NCBI GenBank assembly: GCA_964500775.1
Contig: CAZCQG010000002.1
Coordinates: 26,734-90,733 of the forward strand
From: CAZCQG01 sp964500775
GTDB lineage: Bacteria; Campylobacterota; Campylobacteria; Campylobacterales; CAZCQG01
Length of the DNA stretch: 64,000 nt
Reading direction: 5' to 3'
The stretch's first letter is position 1. The number at the start of each line of letters is the position of its first letter. A program made the position numbers and the translations under genes. Positions 34,295 to 43,188 of this stretch are shown here, in pieces. Below the pieces are notes generated by a model. It searched no databases. It was not told where the DNA came from and worked only from the letters and a program-made list of their open reading frames with translations.

Positions 34295-36114
34295 ACAAAC
34301 TCCAACCTAAATACAGTCCCGTTTTTTCGCATAAACTCGCTCTTCCCTTCTTGTAGCTTTTTTGACATATTTTGCACGAGGCGTATCCCTAGCGATTTCT
34401 CGATATTTACTTTTTCCAAATCAAAACCTCTGCCGTTGTCGCATATCTCCAAAACCGCATTTTCGTTCTCTTTGAAGAATCTTATCTCAATTTGCCTGTC
34501 TGAAATATCGGTAAAAGCGTGCTTGAGAGAATTTGTCACTATTTCTACGACGATGATACCTATCGTAATAGCGTCATCAATATTTAACTCCATATCAAGA
34601 ATCTCGCTTTTGAGCTCCACACTCCCCTCGCCGAGCCAAGCATCGATAGAGACCAATATCTTCTCTAAGTACTCTTTCGCCGATATTTTGGAAAGATCGC
34701 CTGCACTATACAAAAGCTCATGAACCACCGAGATAGATTTGATTCTGCTTGCCGTCTCATTTATCCACCGTTTTATCTCGGTATCTTCCGTGCCGCTTTT
34801 TTGGATGACGAGCAGCCCGATGACGGTTTGGAGATTATTCTTGACGCGATGGTGTATCTCTTTTATGAGCAGTTCGCGCTCTTGCACCATCTCTTGGAGT
34901 TTTGCGGTTTTTTCGTCTACCCGTGCTTCTAGTCTCGCCGCTTCATCCTCTTTCATCTCCAAGAGTTTCCGCTGTGCTTCAAATTTCTCTTGACGCAATA
35001 CGTTTATCCTGTATGCTAGCAAGAATGAAAATAGGATAATCTCAAGCAATGAGCCCACGAGATAAGAGTATTTGATATAGACGTTGTACTCTAGCATCCC
35101 GACTGCCATACTTGCGAGCGTAATCATCGATGAAAGATATATCGCCAGAGCAAATAGATAATATTTGGCGGTTTTGATTCCCTCGCGGATAGCCATAAGC
35201 GCTACGAAAATATACATAGGGAGCAACAATAAACCGTTTATATTGGTCAGATAATAGCCCGTCTCCAAATCAAAAATAATCCACACCGAATAGATGAAGA
35301 GCAGAGTCGCAAAAAGCCATAAAATCATATGTGCTTTCGGAAGCTTCTCTTTGGTGTCCAATACTTTTTGGGTAAAAAGAGTCATAAAGAAAAATGCAAA
35401 CGGCGTACTAAAATGGAGCATATAGTGCATCGCACCGTCCATAACGTATAGCGAGAATCCGCAAAATAAAAAGACCCACAACGCAAATACGCCCACATAT
35501 CCGACATAATACAAATATGCCGAATCTCGCAATGAAAAATAGAGGAAAAGGTTGTACACCGCTATGACTAGCACCGCGCCGAAATAGAGCGCATAGACGG
35601 CAGCAAAGCTATTACTAGAGGAGAAAAACGCTTCGGGACTAAAAAGTTTGAACGAGCCGAAACTTCCGAATCTGCTTTTATAACGAATATATATTTGTTT
35701 GGTCTCTCCGCTCTCGAGGCGCAACAAAACCGCAGGCAAAGGATTCTTGATACTTCGATTTTCCAAATCTACTTGCAGTCCGTTTTTGTACATCATATAG
35801 CCGCTCGCATCTTGGATATAAAAATCGCACTCATCGGCAAACGCCTCTCCGAACTCTAGATAGAGTTCTTGGGGGAGCGGCTGTGTATTGCGAACTTCGA
35901 GATGAAACCAAACAGGGGTAAAGATATATCCGAATGAGAAATAATTACCCGTTATTTCCGTAAAATTTTTTTGCCGTATCGTTGCAAAATCGACATCTTC
36001 GATGGCATACTCAAGCGTGAAGGAATCGTATTTTTCAATACCTTTCTCGATGTCTAAAGCATAAGTAATATTGCAAAAAAGGAGAATAAACACGACAAGA
36101 GAGAGAAAACGCAT
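34288..36114 (-). CDS. 7TM-DISM sensor histidine kinase with HisKA_2 domain
   Basis: 608 residues: signal peptide; a periplasmic 7TMR-DISM-type beta-sandwich (about 25-170); seven membrane helices (about 185-385); a coiled coil; then a HisKA_2 dimerisation domain with phosphoacceptor His in EIHHRVKNNLQTVIGLL and an HATPase domain (VEIVTNSLKHAF, EICDNGRGFDL). The extracellular domain class often binds carbohydrate-like ligands; the actual signal is unknown. Cotranscribed with its regulator. Confidence 0.93.
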   Translation of the reverse strand: MRFLSLVVFILLFCNITYALDIEKGIEKYDSFTLEYAIEDVDFATIRQKNFTEITGNYFSFGYIFTPVWFHLEVRNTQPLPQELYLEFGEAFADECDFYIQDASGYMMYKNGLQVDLENRSIKNPLPAVLLRLESGETKQIYIRYKSRFGSFGSFKLFSPEAFFSSSNSFAAVYALYFGAVLVIAVYNLFLYFSLRDSAYLYYVGYVGVFALWVFLFCGFSLYVMDGAMHYMLHFSTPFAFFFMTLFTQKVLDTKEKLPKAHMILWLFATLLFIYSVWIIFDLETGYYLTNINGLLLLPMYIFVALMAIREGIKTAKYYLFALAIYLSSMITLASMAVGMLEYNVYIKYSYLVGSLLEIILFSFLLAYRINVLRQEKFEAQRKLLEMKEDEAARLEARVDEKTAKLQEMVQERELLIKEIHHRVKNNLQTVIGLLVIQKSGTEDTEIKRWINETASRIKSISVVHELLYSAGDLSKISAKEYLEKILVSIDAWLGEGSVELKSEILDMELNIDDAITIGIIVVEIVTNSLKHAFTDISDRQIEIRFFKENENAVLEICDNGRGFDLEKVNIEKSLGIRLVQNMSKKLQEGKSEFMRKNGTVFRLEFVC

Positions 36115-36262
36115 ACAATTCCTTGCAAAAATGTAACCGTAGTTTAAATTAAATTTTACTATTATTAAGGTTCACGTAAAAATATCGGTAGCTCGGGTAT
36201 AGAAACGACGATAAAACGACAATTTTGGATTATTATACAACGAAAAAGTTGAGGGGAAAAAT

Positions 36263-37912
36263 TTGTTAAAACTGACTATAAAGCAGAAAATCTACCTGCT
36301 GTTGGTGGGCGGCGTGTTCTATACGGTACTACTATTCGGAGCAAAATACGCGAGCGGTCAAGTGACGATCAAAGCATTTGAAAAGATGAAAAACACGGAG
36401 ATGGAGCTTATCCTCATCGTACAAGAGATAAAATCTTCTCTCTCAAAAATGCAAAACGTTTTCGTCGCGAATCTCACAAGCAAGGTGTATGACGGTGTCG
36501 GCGAAGCCCAAGACCTCAATAGCTTCTCACAAGCGAGCGAAAACGCTCTCAAAAAACTCGAAGCATTCGCCCAAAATCAAAAAAACGACCAACTCGTAGC
36601 ACTCTCCAAAAAACTCGATATACGCTACGCCGCTTTTAACTCAAACGCCCTAGAATTAGAATCCCAAGATCTCGCAAATGACCCCGAAGAGGCGATATTT
36701 GCGGTAAACGCTCTCAATGCCATAGCGGACAAAATGAATGCCGAACTAGATGGGATCATCGACTACTCAAAAACAAGTCTCCATCAAGGGATAGAGAATT
36801 TTGCGAAGGGCATCAGCAAGAGACTAAAGATTTTAGCCCTTATTTCCGCTGCCTCATTAGCCATTTTTATTATTGTCGGATTACTATTTAGCCGCGACAT
36901 ATTAGGCAGAATACGCGTTTTGCTGAAGGGCACGCAAGAATTTTCGGCAAAAAACTTCGACTACAAAATAAACGATACCGCACACGATGAACTAGGAACA
37001 TTGGGGAAATCGTTTAACGAGATGTCCGTTTCGATAAAAGAGCTACTCGATGAGCAACAACGGGTCAATGAGATACTCGATCAAAAAGTACAAGAGAAAA
37101 CCGAAGCGCTCAACAAAAATATCCTCAACCTCGAAAAAGCCAATCAACTTATCGTAGATTCTATCCATTATGCCAGCAAGATACAGCATGCCTTCCTGCC
37201 AAAGAGCGACAAGCTTAAAAATTTGCTTAACGACCACTTCGTCATCTGGAATCAGCGCGACATCGTGGGCGGTGATTTCTACTGGGTAGAAGAGGTAAAA
37301 GACGGATTCCTCGTAGCAGTTATCGACTGTACCGGACACGGCGTACCGGGCTCGCTGATGACTATGGTCGCGGTATCCGCGCTCGATAGGATAGTCAAAG
37401 AGAAATCCCACACAAATCCCGCCGAGATACTGCAAAAGCTCCACGAGATCATCGCGGGACTCCTCCATAACTCTAGCGGAAGCGATCTAAGTGATGACGG
37501 TATGGAAGTAGGAATCTGCCATATCGACAAGAACGAGACGACACTCACGTATGCGGGTGCGAGGATGCCGCTATTTTACGTACACGGCGAAGAGACCTAT
37601 GAGATAAAAGGGGATAAATACGGCATCGGATACAAAAATACACCAAGCGACTATCAGTTTACGACCCACGAAATCGAGATCAAAAAAGGCTCTTCTTTCT
37701 ATATCGTAACCGACGGTATCACCGAGCAGGTCGGCGGTACGCAAAAAAGGATGGTGTATGGCAAAAAAAGGCTCAAAGAGCTACTCAAGCGGATACACAA
37801 GAAAGACAAACCCGTGCAGAGAAGATTGCTCCTAGAGACGATAGATACATACAGAGGTATCGAACCGCAACGAGACGATATGACTTGCGTGGGATTTCGA
37901 TTTGTAGCATAA
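36263..37912 (+). CDS. siaA: SiaA-like membrane PP2C/SpoIIE phosphatase with HAMP
   Basis: 549 residues. Membrane helices at about 10-28 and 190-210 flank a periplasmic helical sensor; a HAMP domain (about 210-270) and coiled coil lead to the PP2C phosphatase domain (about 300-548). Metal-site text is intact: GGDFYWVEEV, AVIDCTGHGVPGSLMTM and RDDMTCVGF. In Pseudomonas aeruginosa SiaA dephosphorylates SiaC in response to a signal. The start is a TTG at 36263 with GAGGGG upstream. The next gene is 15 bases downstream and encodes the matching SiaB-like kinase. Confidence 0.88.
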   Translation: MLKLTIKQKIYLLLVGGVFYTVLLFGAKYASGQVTIKAFEKMKNTEMELILIVQEIKSSLSKMQNVFVANLTSKVYDGVGEAQDLNSFSQASENALKKLEAFAQNQKNDQLVALSKKLDIRYAAFNSNALELESQDLANDPEEAIFAVNALNAIADKMNAELDGIIDYSKTSLHQGIENFAKGISKRLKILALISAASLAIFIIVGLLFSRDILGRIRVLLKGTQEFSAKNFDYKINDTAHDELGTLGKSFNEMSVSIKELLDEQQRVNEILDQKVQEKTEALNKNILNLEKANQLIVDSIHYASKIQHAFLPKSDKLKNLLNDHFVIWNQRDIVGGDFYWVEEVKDGFLVAVIDCTGHGVPGSLMTMVAVSALDRIVKEKSHTNPAEILQKLHEIIAGLLHNSSGSDLSDDGMEVGICHIDKNETTLTYAGARMPLFYVHGEETYEIKGDKYGIGYKNTPSDYQFTTHEIEIKKGSSFYIVTDGITEQVGGTQKRMVYGKKRLKELLKRIHKKDKPVQRRLLLETIDTYRGIEPQRDDMTCVGFRFVA

Positions 37913-37927
37913 TGTAAGGAGGAGGTA

Positions 37928-38491
37928 ATGATGGATATGGAGCAAATGTGCGATCTAAAAAATATCGCTAGGGATCAAGGGATAATGTTCTTTTATAGCG
38001 GCTACTTTTCACAAAAAGTACTGCTGGCAATAGGAGATGCACTCAAGCACAAGATGAGCGTCGATGATGTAGATAGCAATACGTCAAAGAAGCTATTTTC
38101 GGTATTTGTGGAGCAGGTACAAAATATCATCCGTTATTCAAGTGACCGGATCGAAGATAAAGAGGTCATACAAAACAAAGAGAATGAACTAAGCTACGGT
38201 ATCGTAGTGGTAGGCAAAGAGGGGGATAAATACTACACCGTCTGCGCCAATATGATACAAAAAGAAGATGTAGAGCGACTCAGTAAAAATCTCGAAACCA
38301 TCTCTAGAATGGACAAAGAGGAGCTCAAAAAAGCCTACAAAGACAAACTCAAAGAAGACCCCGATGAGCACAGCAAAGGGGCGGGGATCGGATTTATAGA
38401 GATAGCGAGAAAAGCGAGTGAACCGGTGAAATTCGGATTTAAAGATACCGATGACTGTAGAAGTTATTTTTTTCTAAAAGCATATATTTAA
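37928..38491 (+). CDS. siaB: SiaB-like protein kinase (DUF6272)
   Basis: 187 residues, soluble. A GHKL-like N-box is seen in FVEQVQNIIRYSSD, and a glycine-rich segment in SKGAGIGFIEIARKAS. This matches the SiaB family, which phosphorylates SiaC on a Ser/Thr and opposes SiaA. The gene lies between siaA-like and siaC-like genes with 15-base spacings, the same order as in Pseudomonas siaABCD. Confidence 0.85.
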   Translation: MMDMEQMCDLKNIARDQGIMFFYSGYFSQKVLLAIGDALKHKMSVDDVDSNTSKKLFSVFVEQVQNIIRYSSDRIEDKEVIQNKENELSYGIVVVGKEGDKYYTVCANMIQKEDVERLSKNLETISRMDKEELKKAYKDKLKEDPDEHSKGAGIGFIEIARKASEPVKFGFKDTDDCRSYFFLKAYI

Positions 38492-38506
38492 GACAGAGGG
38501 GAAACA

Positions 38507-38887
38507 ATGGAAAATATATTTATCGAAGCGACGGATAGCACGCCTCTTATCAATTTTGACTACGCCAACGACAAACTCCTAATACAAGGAGAATCGTATC
38601 CGGAGAACGTCTCAAAATTCTACGGCTCGGTATTTCAATCACTCGAAGAGTATCTAGCGGGCTGCAAAGGGAAGACGATAGAGATACGCATAGATCTCAT
38701 CTATTTCAATTCAAGCAGCGTCAAGGTGATAATGAATCTTTTGGATATGCTTGAAAAAGCCGCAAGTGAGGGCAATACGGTAAATGTCGCATGGTGCTAC
38801 CAAAAAGATGATGAGACCATTCAGGAATTCGGTGAAGAATTTAGCGAAGATATAGAATCGATAAACTTCACTCTCGTTGAGATTTGA
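38507..38887 (+). CDS. siaC: SiaC-like switch protein (DUF1987)
   Basis: 126 residues with an STAS-like alpha/beta layout (FIEATDSTPLINFDY, YLAGCKGKTIEIRIDL). The phospho-site region is IYFNSSSVKVIMNLLD, where Ser69 aligns in position with the Thr phosphorylated in Pseudomonas SiaC. Unphosphorylated SiaC binds and activates the diguanylate cyclase SiaD there. Here the stop overlaps the start of a class III cyclase gene by one base (TGATG), so the downstream cyclase is its likely target. Confidence 0.87.
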   Translation: MENIFIEATDSTPLINFDYANDKLLIQGESYPENVSKFYGSVFQSLEEYLAGCKGKTIEIRIDLIYFNSSSVKVIMNLLDMLEKAASEGNTVNVAWCYQKDDETIQEFGEEFSEDIESINFTLVEI

Positions 38888-39939
38888 TGAACGAATACAA
38901 TCCGTTTCAACACGAAGAAGAGGTGATCGAAGAGGTCGAGAGCTTTCTCGCGAGCGAGAATCCCTTCGATGATCCTGCGAAAACCAAGGAGATATTTACC
39001 TATCTCTACGGGAGCTATTCAAAGCTTTTCAAAAACACAAAACGGCTCGTCAAAATGTCCGACAAGCGCGAAGCGGAGATGGCAAAGCTCAATATTGATC
39101 TCAAACATAAAAATGAGCTTTTAAACTCCCTCTCCTCGAAGCTCTCAAAATATCTTTCGCCGCAACTCTACGACAGTATATTTCACGGCACGCAAGACGT
39201 GAAGCTCGAATCAAAAAGAAAAAAACTCACCGTCTTTTTCTCCGACATCGTAGGATTTACCGAAACTAGCGAACGACTAGAATCCGAAGAGCTTACCAAT
39301 AGCCTCAACAATTATCTCAACGAAATGACCAACGTCGCCCTCCTCTACGGCGCGACGATAGACAAATATATCGGCGATGCGATCATGGTATTTTTCGGCG
39401 ATCCTAAAAGCGAGGGTGTCAAAGAGGACGCCGTGCAATGCGTCAAAATGGCGCTTGCGATGCGAAAAAGGCTCGAAGAACTGCGGGCTGATTCGAGTAT
39501 GAGCGGTATTTTTAAATCATTTGACATCAGGATGGGAATCAGCACCGGATATTGCACGGTAGGAAACTTCGGCAGCGAAGATAGGATGGACTACACCATC
39601 ATAGGTCGTGCCGTCAACGTCGCTAGCCGCCTAGAATCGAATGCCGGCTCAAACGAGATACTCATTTCGGATGAAACCTACAATCTCGTCAAAGACGAAA
39701 TATACTGCCGCGAGGCGGGGGAATTTGACCTCAAAGGGGTAGCATATAAAATGCGTGCCTACAAGGCGATAGACCTCCACGATAACCTCAAAGCCGACGG
39801 TAGAGTATTCACCAAAGAGACCGAGGGATACTCTATCCACATCGACACTAACAAACTCAAACTCGCCGACAGACTAGAACTCGTCAACTACATCGAACGA
39901 CTGCTACTGGTGATGAGCACCAAGGCGCGGGATCAGTAA
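38887..39939 (+). CDS. class III adenylate/guanylate-type cyclase with SiaD-like stalk
   Basis: 350 residues, soluble. An N-terminal helical stalk (about 30-100; LFKNTKRLVKMSDKREAEM) precedes the cyclase homology domain (about 113-295). The catalytic set is complete: metal Asp120 (FFSDIVGF) and Asp164 (YIGDAIM), base-selecting Lys160 and Thr237, transition-state Asn244 and Arg248 (NVASRLE). The Lys/Thr pair predicts ATP as substrate (cAMP). It takes the place held by the GGDEF enzyme SiaD in Pseudomonas. The ATG at 38887 is coupled to siaC. Confidence 0.9.
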   Translation: MNEYNPFQHEEEVIEEVESFLASENPFDDPAKTKEIFTYLYGSYSKLFKNTKRLVKMSDKREAEMAKLNIDLKHKNELLNSLSSKLSKYLSPQLYDSIFHGTQDVKLESKRKKLTVFFSDIVGFTETSERLESEELTNSLNNYLNEMTNVALLYGATIDKYIGDAIMVFFGDPKSEGVKEDAVQCVKMALAMRKRLEELRADSSMSGIFKSFDIRMGISTGYCTVGNFGSEDRMDYTIIGRAVNVASRLESNAGSNEILISDETYNLVKDEIYCREAGEFDLKGVAYKMRAYKAIDLHDNLKADGRVFTKETEGYSIHIDTNKLKLADRLELVNYIERLLLVMSTKARDQ

Positions 39940-39942
39940 CCC

Positions 39943-41115
39943 CTAATACAACACACAAACGCTATTCCTAGCCCGTGTCAATGCCACATACGTAAGGCGG
40001 TTGCGCATCTCTGCACTCATATCGCTTGGGAACCATCTTAGATCTATGTAGACACTGCCCCATGTGCTCCCTTGGGATTTGTGGATGGTGCAGGCGTAGG
40101 CATATTTGAGCTCTAAGAATCCCCGTTTGAGCTTTGCGTAGTCGTCCCATGCTTTGCGCTCATAGAGGGTATTGAGCTGGGCTTTCAAAATTTGTTTGTA
40201 GTTGTGAGCGGGGGTGTAGAAGCTACGGTCGCTCATATCGGTGAGGAGCCAATAATCGTCCTGCCGCTCGGCTTCTACGAGTTTCAGCTCTTCACCGTTG
40301 GCGATGACGATAGCCCCTTCGTGTTCATACACCTCCTGCGCGATGACCGTATCGCCCGCCTCATACTCTAGCGAATCAGGCTTCAAAGCGCTGCGTACCC
40401 GCATATTGTGGGTATCTACGGTTTTGTTGGCAAATCCGAGTATCATTTTTTCGTCGTCGTTTACAAAATAGTCGTCAAAGAAATCGTGGATATTCCGAAA
40501 GACTTTAATGCGCCCGTCATTGCTTGGGGTGATCCTAAATATCTCTTCGCTCTCTTGCCTAATCATCTCGCGAATCTGTGTAGCTTGGGCGATGATAGGA
40601 TTCCCCTCTTCTTGGCGCACCACTTCGGTGAGCGTCGCGTCGGTCTTCTCCAAAAACGGCAAGAATCCTTCGCTAATAGGGGGCAACTGGTAGGGGTCAC
40701 CCACAAAAAGGACACACTTGATTCTCTCGCTCACCAGCGCACTTCGGATATGCGAATACAGCTCACGGCTCATCATCGAAGTCTCGTCCACCACTAAAAG
40801 ATCGGTCTTGTTGGTGGCTTCCCTGTCCTGCACTAGCCTGTTGCGCCCTTGGTGCCATTCGAGTTTCAGTCCGAGGAACGAATGCACGGTGCCTGCTTTA
40901 CTAAAACTCCCATCTGCTAGCTCATTGAGCACCCGCGCGGCTTTGTGGGTGGTGGCGGAGAGGTGCACCCTCCCCTTGTAGCGTTTGGCGATCTCTAGCG
41001 CGACGTAGCTCTTGCCCGTCCCCGCGCTCCCGCCGAGGGAGATCTCTAGCGTGTCGGAATCGATGAGCGAGTTTATAAGGGCAAACGCCGCCGCCTGATC
41101 GTGATAGAGAGCTAT
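39943..41115 (-). CDS. superfamily 1 helicase, Dda/RecD-like (non-canonical start)
   Basis: The open frame has Walker A GGSAGTGKS, Walker B/DE motif LLVVDETSMM, VGDPYQLPPI, and the C-terminal UvrD_C_2 motif YACTIHKSQGSTW with YVALTRAR. A conventional start (GTG at 40968) would delete Walker A, so translation must begin upstream. The only signal there is GAGAGG followed after 5 bases by an ATA at 41115, which overlaps the TAG stop of the preceding gene. The frame is closed further up by a stop near 41180. Either an ATA start, a mutated ATG or an assembly error. About 390 residues. Confidence 0.8.
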   Translation of the reverse strand: MALYHDQAAAFALINSLIDSDTLEISLGGSAGTGKSYVALEIAKRYKGRVHLSATTHKAARVLNELADGSFSKAGTVHSFLGLKLEWHQGRNRLVQDREATNKTDLLVVDETSMMSRELYSHIRSALVSERIKCVLFVGDPYQLPPISEGFLPFLEKTDATLTEVVRQEEGNPIIAQATQIREMIRQESEEIFRITPSNDGRIKVFRNIHDFFDDYFVNDDEKMILGFANKTVDTHNMRVRSALKPDSLEYEAGDTVIAQEVYEHEGAIVIANGEELKLVEAERQDDYWLLTDMSDRSFYTPAHNYKQILKAQLNTLYERKAWDDYAKLKRGFLELKYAYACTIHKSQGSTWGSVYIDLRWFPSDMSAEMRNRLTYVALTRARNSVCVLY

Positions 41116-43082
41116 ATTATCCTCTCGTTTCCGCCATCCACCGCGATCTGCGCGCCCGTGACTTTGGCAAAAAGCTCACCCGCCATCGCCACAACGAGGT
41201 TGGCAACATCTGCGGATTTGATCTCGGTTTTGAGCATATTATTCTTCTTGTACTCTTCCACACTCATCCCATACGCCTTGGCGCGCGCGTCGATCACCTC
41301 ATCGCTCCAGATCCCCGTGTCAAAAACCGCGTGGGGATGGAGGGTGTTGACCCGCACGCCGTATTTGGCGAGTTCTAGCGCGGCCACTCTCCCTAGCTGC
41401 GTCTGTCCCGCTTTCGCCACCGAGTACGCCGCCGCGCCGGGTCCAGGGCTTGGGACGTTTTTGCTAGCGATCATGATGATAGTAGGATCGATGCCGAGTT
41501 TGAGGTAGGGGATGGTCTCTTTGAGGAGGATTTGGTGAGAGGTGAGGTTGATATTGAGATTCTTCTCCCACAGCGCTTCGCCAATATCTTCGATGAGCGC
41601 ACTTGCGGGGAAGATGCCTGCATTGCTCACCACGATGTCGATACCGCCGAATTTAAGCACGCCGCTCTCCACCGCTTTTTTCACCGCATTAGAATCGCTC
41701 ACGTCACAAACGATGCCGAGGATCTCTTTTTGTTTGAATATCTCGGGAGTGTTGTGCGCCACGTCTAGGACGATCACCGCGCATCCGGCACGATTGAGTG
41801 CTTCGGCGCAGGCTTTGCCTATGCCGCTAGCTCCGCCGCTGACTACCGCTACTTTACCCGCGAGGGAGAGTTTTGCACCGCCCTTTTTGAGCTTGGCTTG
41901 TTCTAGTTCCCAGTACTCCATATCGAAAATATCTTTTTCGGACAAAACGCTCCAACCGCCGAGATTCTCTGCACGCATCACCGCTTCTATCGTATGCTCT
42001 TTGATGTCGTCAATGATGCAGGCTTCTTTATAATTCGTGCCAAAGCTTATCGCCCCGTGCTCTTTCCAGACTGCCCAGTTTGGGGCGGGATTTATCATAC
42101 TATGATGCGCTTCTTTGTTTTTTTCAAAGTAGTATTTGTAGCCATCCACGAAACTCGCTACGTCTTTGGCTGCGTCCTCGCCTATGAGGGCGGGCTTTTG
42201 CTTGGTGCGGATGACGTGGTCAGGGGTGAGCGGACCTCGTTGGCTGATGGATTCTAGCTCGGGTTTGAGTGAATACGTATAGCTGTGGGCGGAGCCGCAA
42301 AACTTCGCTATTACCGCGCTTCCTTTGTGTTTGCCCACCTCTTTGCGTATCTCGGCTAGCTTTAAAAGCGGCGGATTCTCATAGGGGGTTTTGAGTGTCG
42401 GATTCGCCTGTTTTTCGATGATATAGCTTTCGGCTCTGCTTACGAGTTCGATCATATTTTCGTACGATTCCTTTGCGTCATCACTAAAGGTAAAAAGTCC
42501 GTGATTGAGGAGCACCATCCCGCGAATCGCCCCCCAGTTCATCCCCAAGGTCATCTCGTAAATCTTCCTCGCGAGGATAAATCCGGGCATCACATACGGG
42601 ACGATGAGCACCTCATCGCCGTAAATCTCGCCCATAATCGCTTCACCGTGCGGAGTGTTTGTCAGCGTGACGAGGGCATCGGTGTGGGTGTGGTCTACGT
42701 ATTTAAAAGGGATGAGGGCGTGGAGTATCGCTTCGATGCTGGGAGTGGGGGCATTTGGATTCGTCATTGCCGCTTTTTGGTTGGTCACCATATCGGTGTC
42801 GGAGAGCGATTCTAGCTCCGCCATTTTAAGGAGCGTATCCATCCGCACGGGGGCAAAGCCCTCTTTCTCTATGGTCGCGAGATCCCAGCCGCTCCCTTTG
42901 ACGTAGAGGAGATCGATCTCCTCGCCAAAGAGGTTTTTTTCGCGCACTTTGACGGAGGTATTACCCCCTCCATGGAGTACTAGCGAGGGGTCTTTGCCTA
43001 GGAGTCTAGAGGTGTAGACGCGGAGTGCGACGTCGTCGGTATATCGTTGCGCTTCATTTTCATCCCAGAGTGAATGTATCAT
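41112..43082 (-). CDS. class II aldolase - short-chain dehydrogenase fusion
   Basis: 656 residues. The N-terminal class II aldolase/adducin domain (about 1-410) has HGGGNTSVK, the zinc-type DHTHTDALVTLTNT and a further His in LLNHGLFTF. The C-terminal SDR domain (about 425-655) has SGGASGIGKA for NAD(P) and the active-site AYSVAKAG (YxxxK). Such fusions are usually called rhamnulose-1-phosphate aldolase/dehydrogenase. Next to mtnA and near mtnK, the better guess is cleavage of 5-(methylthio)- or 5-deoxyribulose-1-phosphate to dihydroxyacetone phosphate and an aldehyde, with the SDR acting on the aldehyde. Confidence 0.85.
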   Translation of the reverse strand: MIHSLWDENEAQRYTDDVALRVYTSRLLGKDPSLVLHGGGNTSVKVREKNLFGEEIDLLYVKGSGWDLATIEKEGFAPVRMDTLLKMAELESLSDTDMVTNQKAAMTNPNAPTPSIEAILHALIPFKYVDHTHTDALVTLTNTPHGEAIMGEIYGDEVLIVPYVMPGFILARKIYEMTLGMNWGAIRGMVLLNHGLFTFSDDAKESYENMIELVSRAESYIIEKQANPTLKTPYENPPLLKLAEIRKEVGKHKGSAVIAKFCGSAHSYTYSLKPELESISQRGPLTPDHVIRTKQKPALIGEDAAKDVASFVDGYKYYFEKNKEAHHSMINPAPNWAVWKEHGAISFGTNYKEACIIDDIKEHTIEAVMRAENLGGWSVLSEKDIFDMEYWELEQAKLKKGGAKLSLAGKVAVVSGGASGIGKACAEALNRAGCAVIVLDVAHNTPEIFKQKEILGIVCDVSDSNAVKKAVESGVLKFGGIDIVVSNAGIFPASALIEDIGEALWEKNLNINLTSHQILLKETIPYLKLGIDPTIIMIASKNVPSPGPGAAAYSVAKAGQTQLGRVAALELAKYGVRVNTLHPHAVFDTGIWSDEVIDARAKAYGMSVEEYKKNNMLKTEIKSADVANLVVAMAGELFAKVTGAQIAVDGGNERII

Positions 43083-43108
43083 GCGTTCCCTTTTTTTTAT
43101 TTTTATAC

Positions 43109-43134
43109 GGTATGAGGAAGTAATTCCTCATACC
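43109..43134. repeat. perfect hairpin between mtnA and the aldolase gene
   Basis: GGTATGAGGAA / TTCCTCATACC with a GTAA loop, 11 bp perfect. On the minus strand, the direction of the operon, it is followed by A-rich not U-rich sequence, so it is not a normal terminator; it may be an mRNA processing or stability element. The GC-rich stretch 43135-43185 beside it has no gene. Confidence 0.55.
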
Positions 43135-43188
43135 TACGCTGACGCTGGGTTTTCCTCGGCGGAATGCCCACGCGCAGCAAGCCGCGCT

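Noticed and set aside
36961..38491. SiaA/SiaB-like pair as an ordinary stressosome or anti-sigma (RsbU/RsbW) system
   Set aside because: No sigma factor or STAS anti-anti-sigma of the usual type follows. The third gene is DUF1987 and the fourth a cyclase, which fits the Sia layout better.
43109..43134. Hairpin as terminator of mtnA
   Set aside because: On the transcribed minus strand it is followed by A-rich, not U-rich, sequence.
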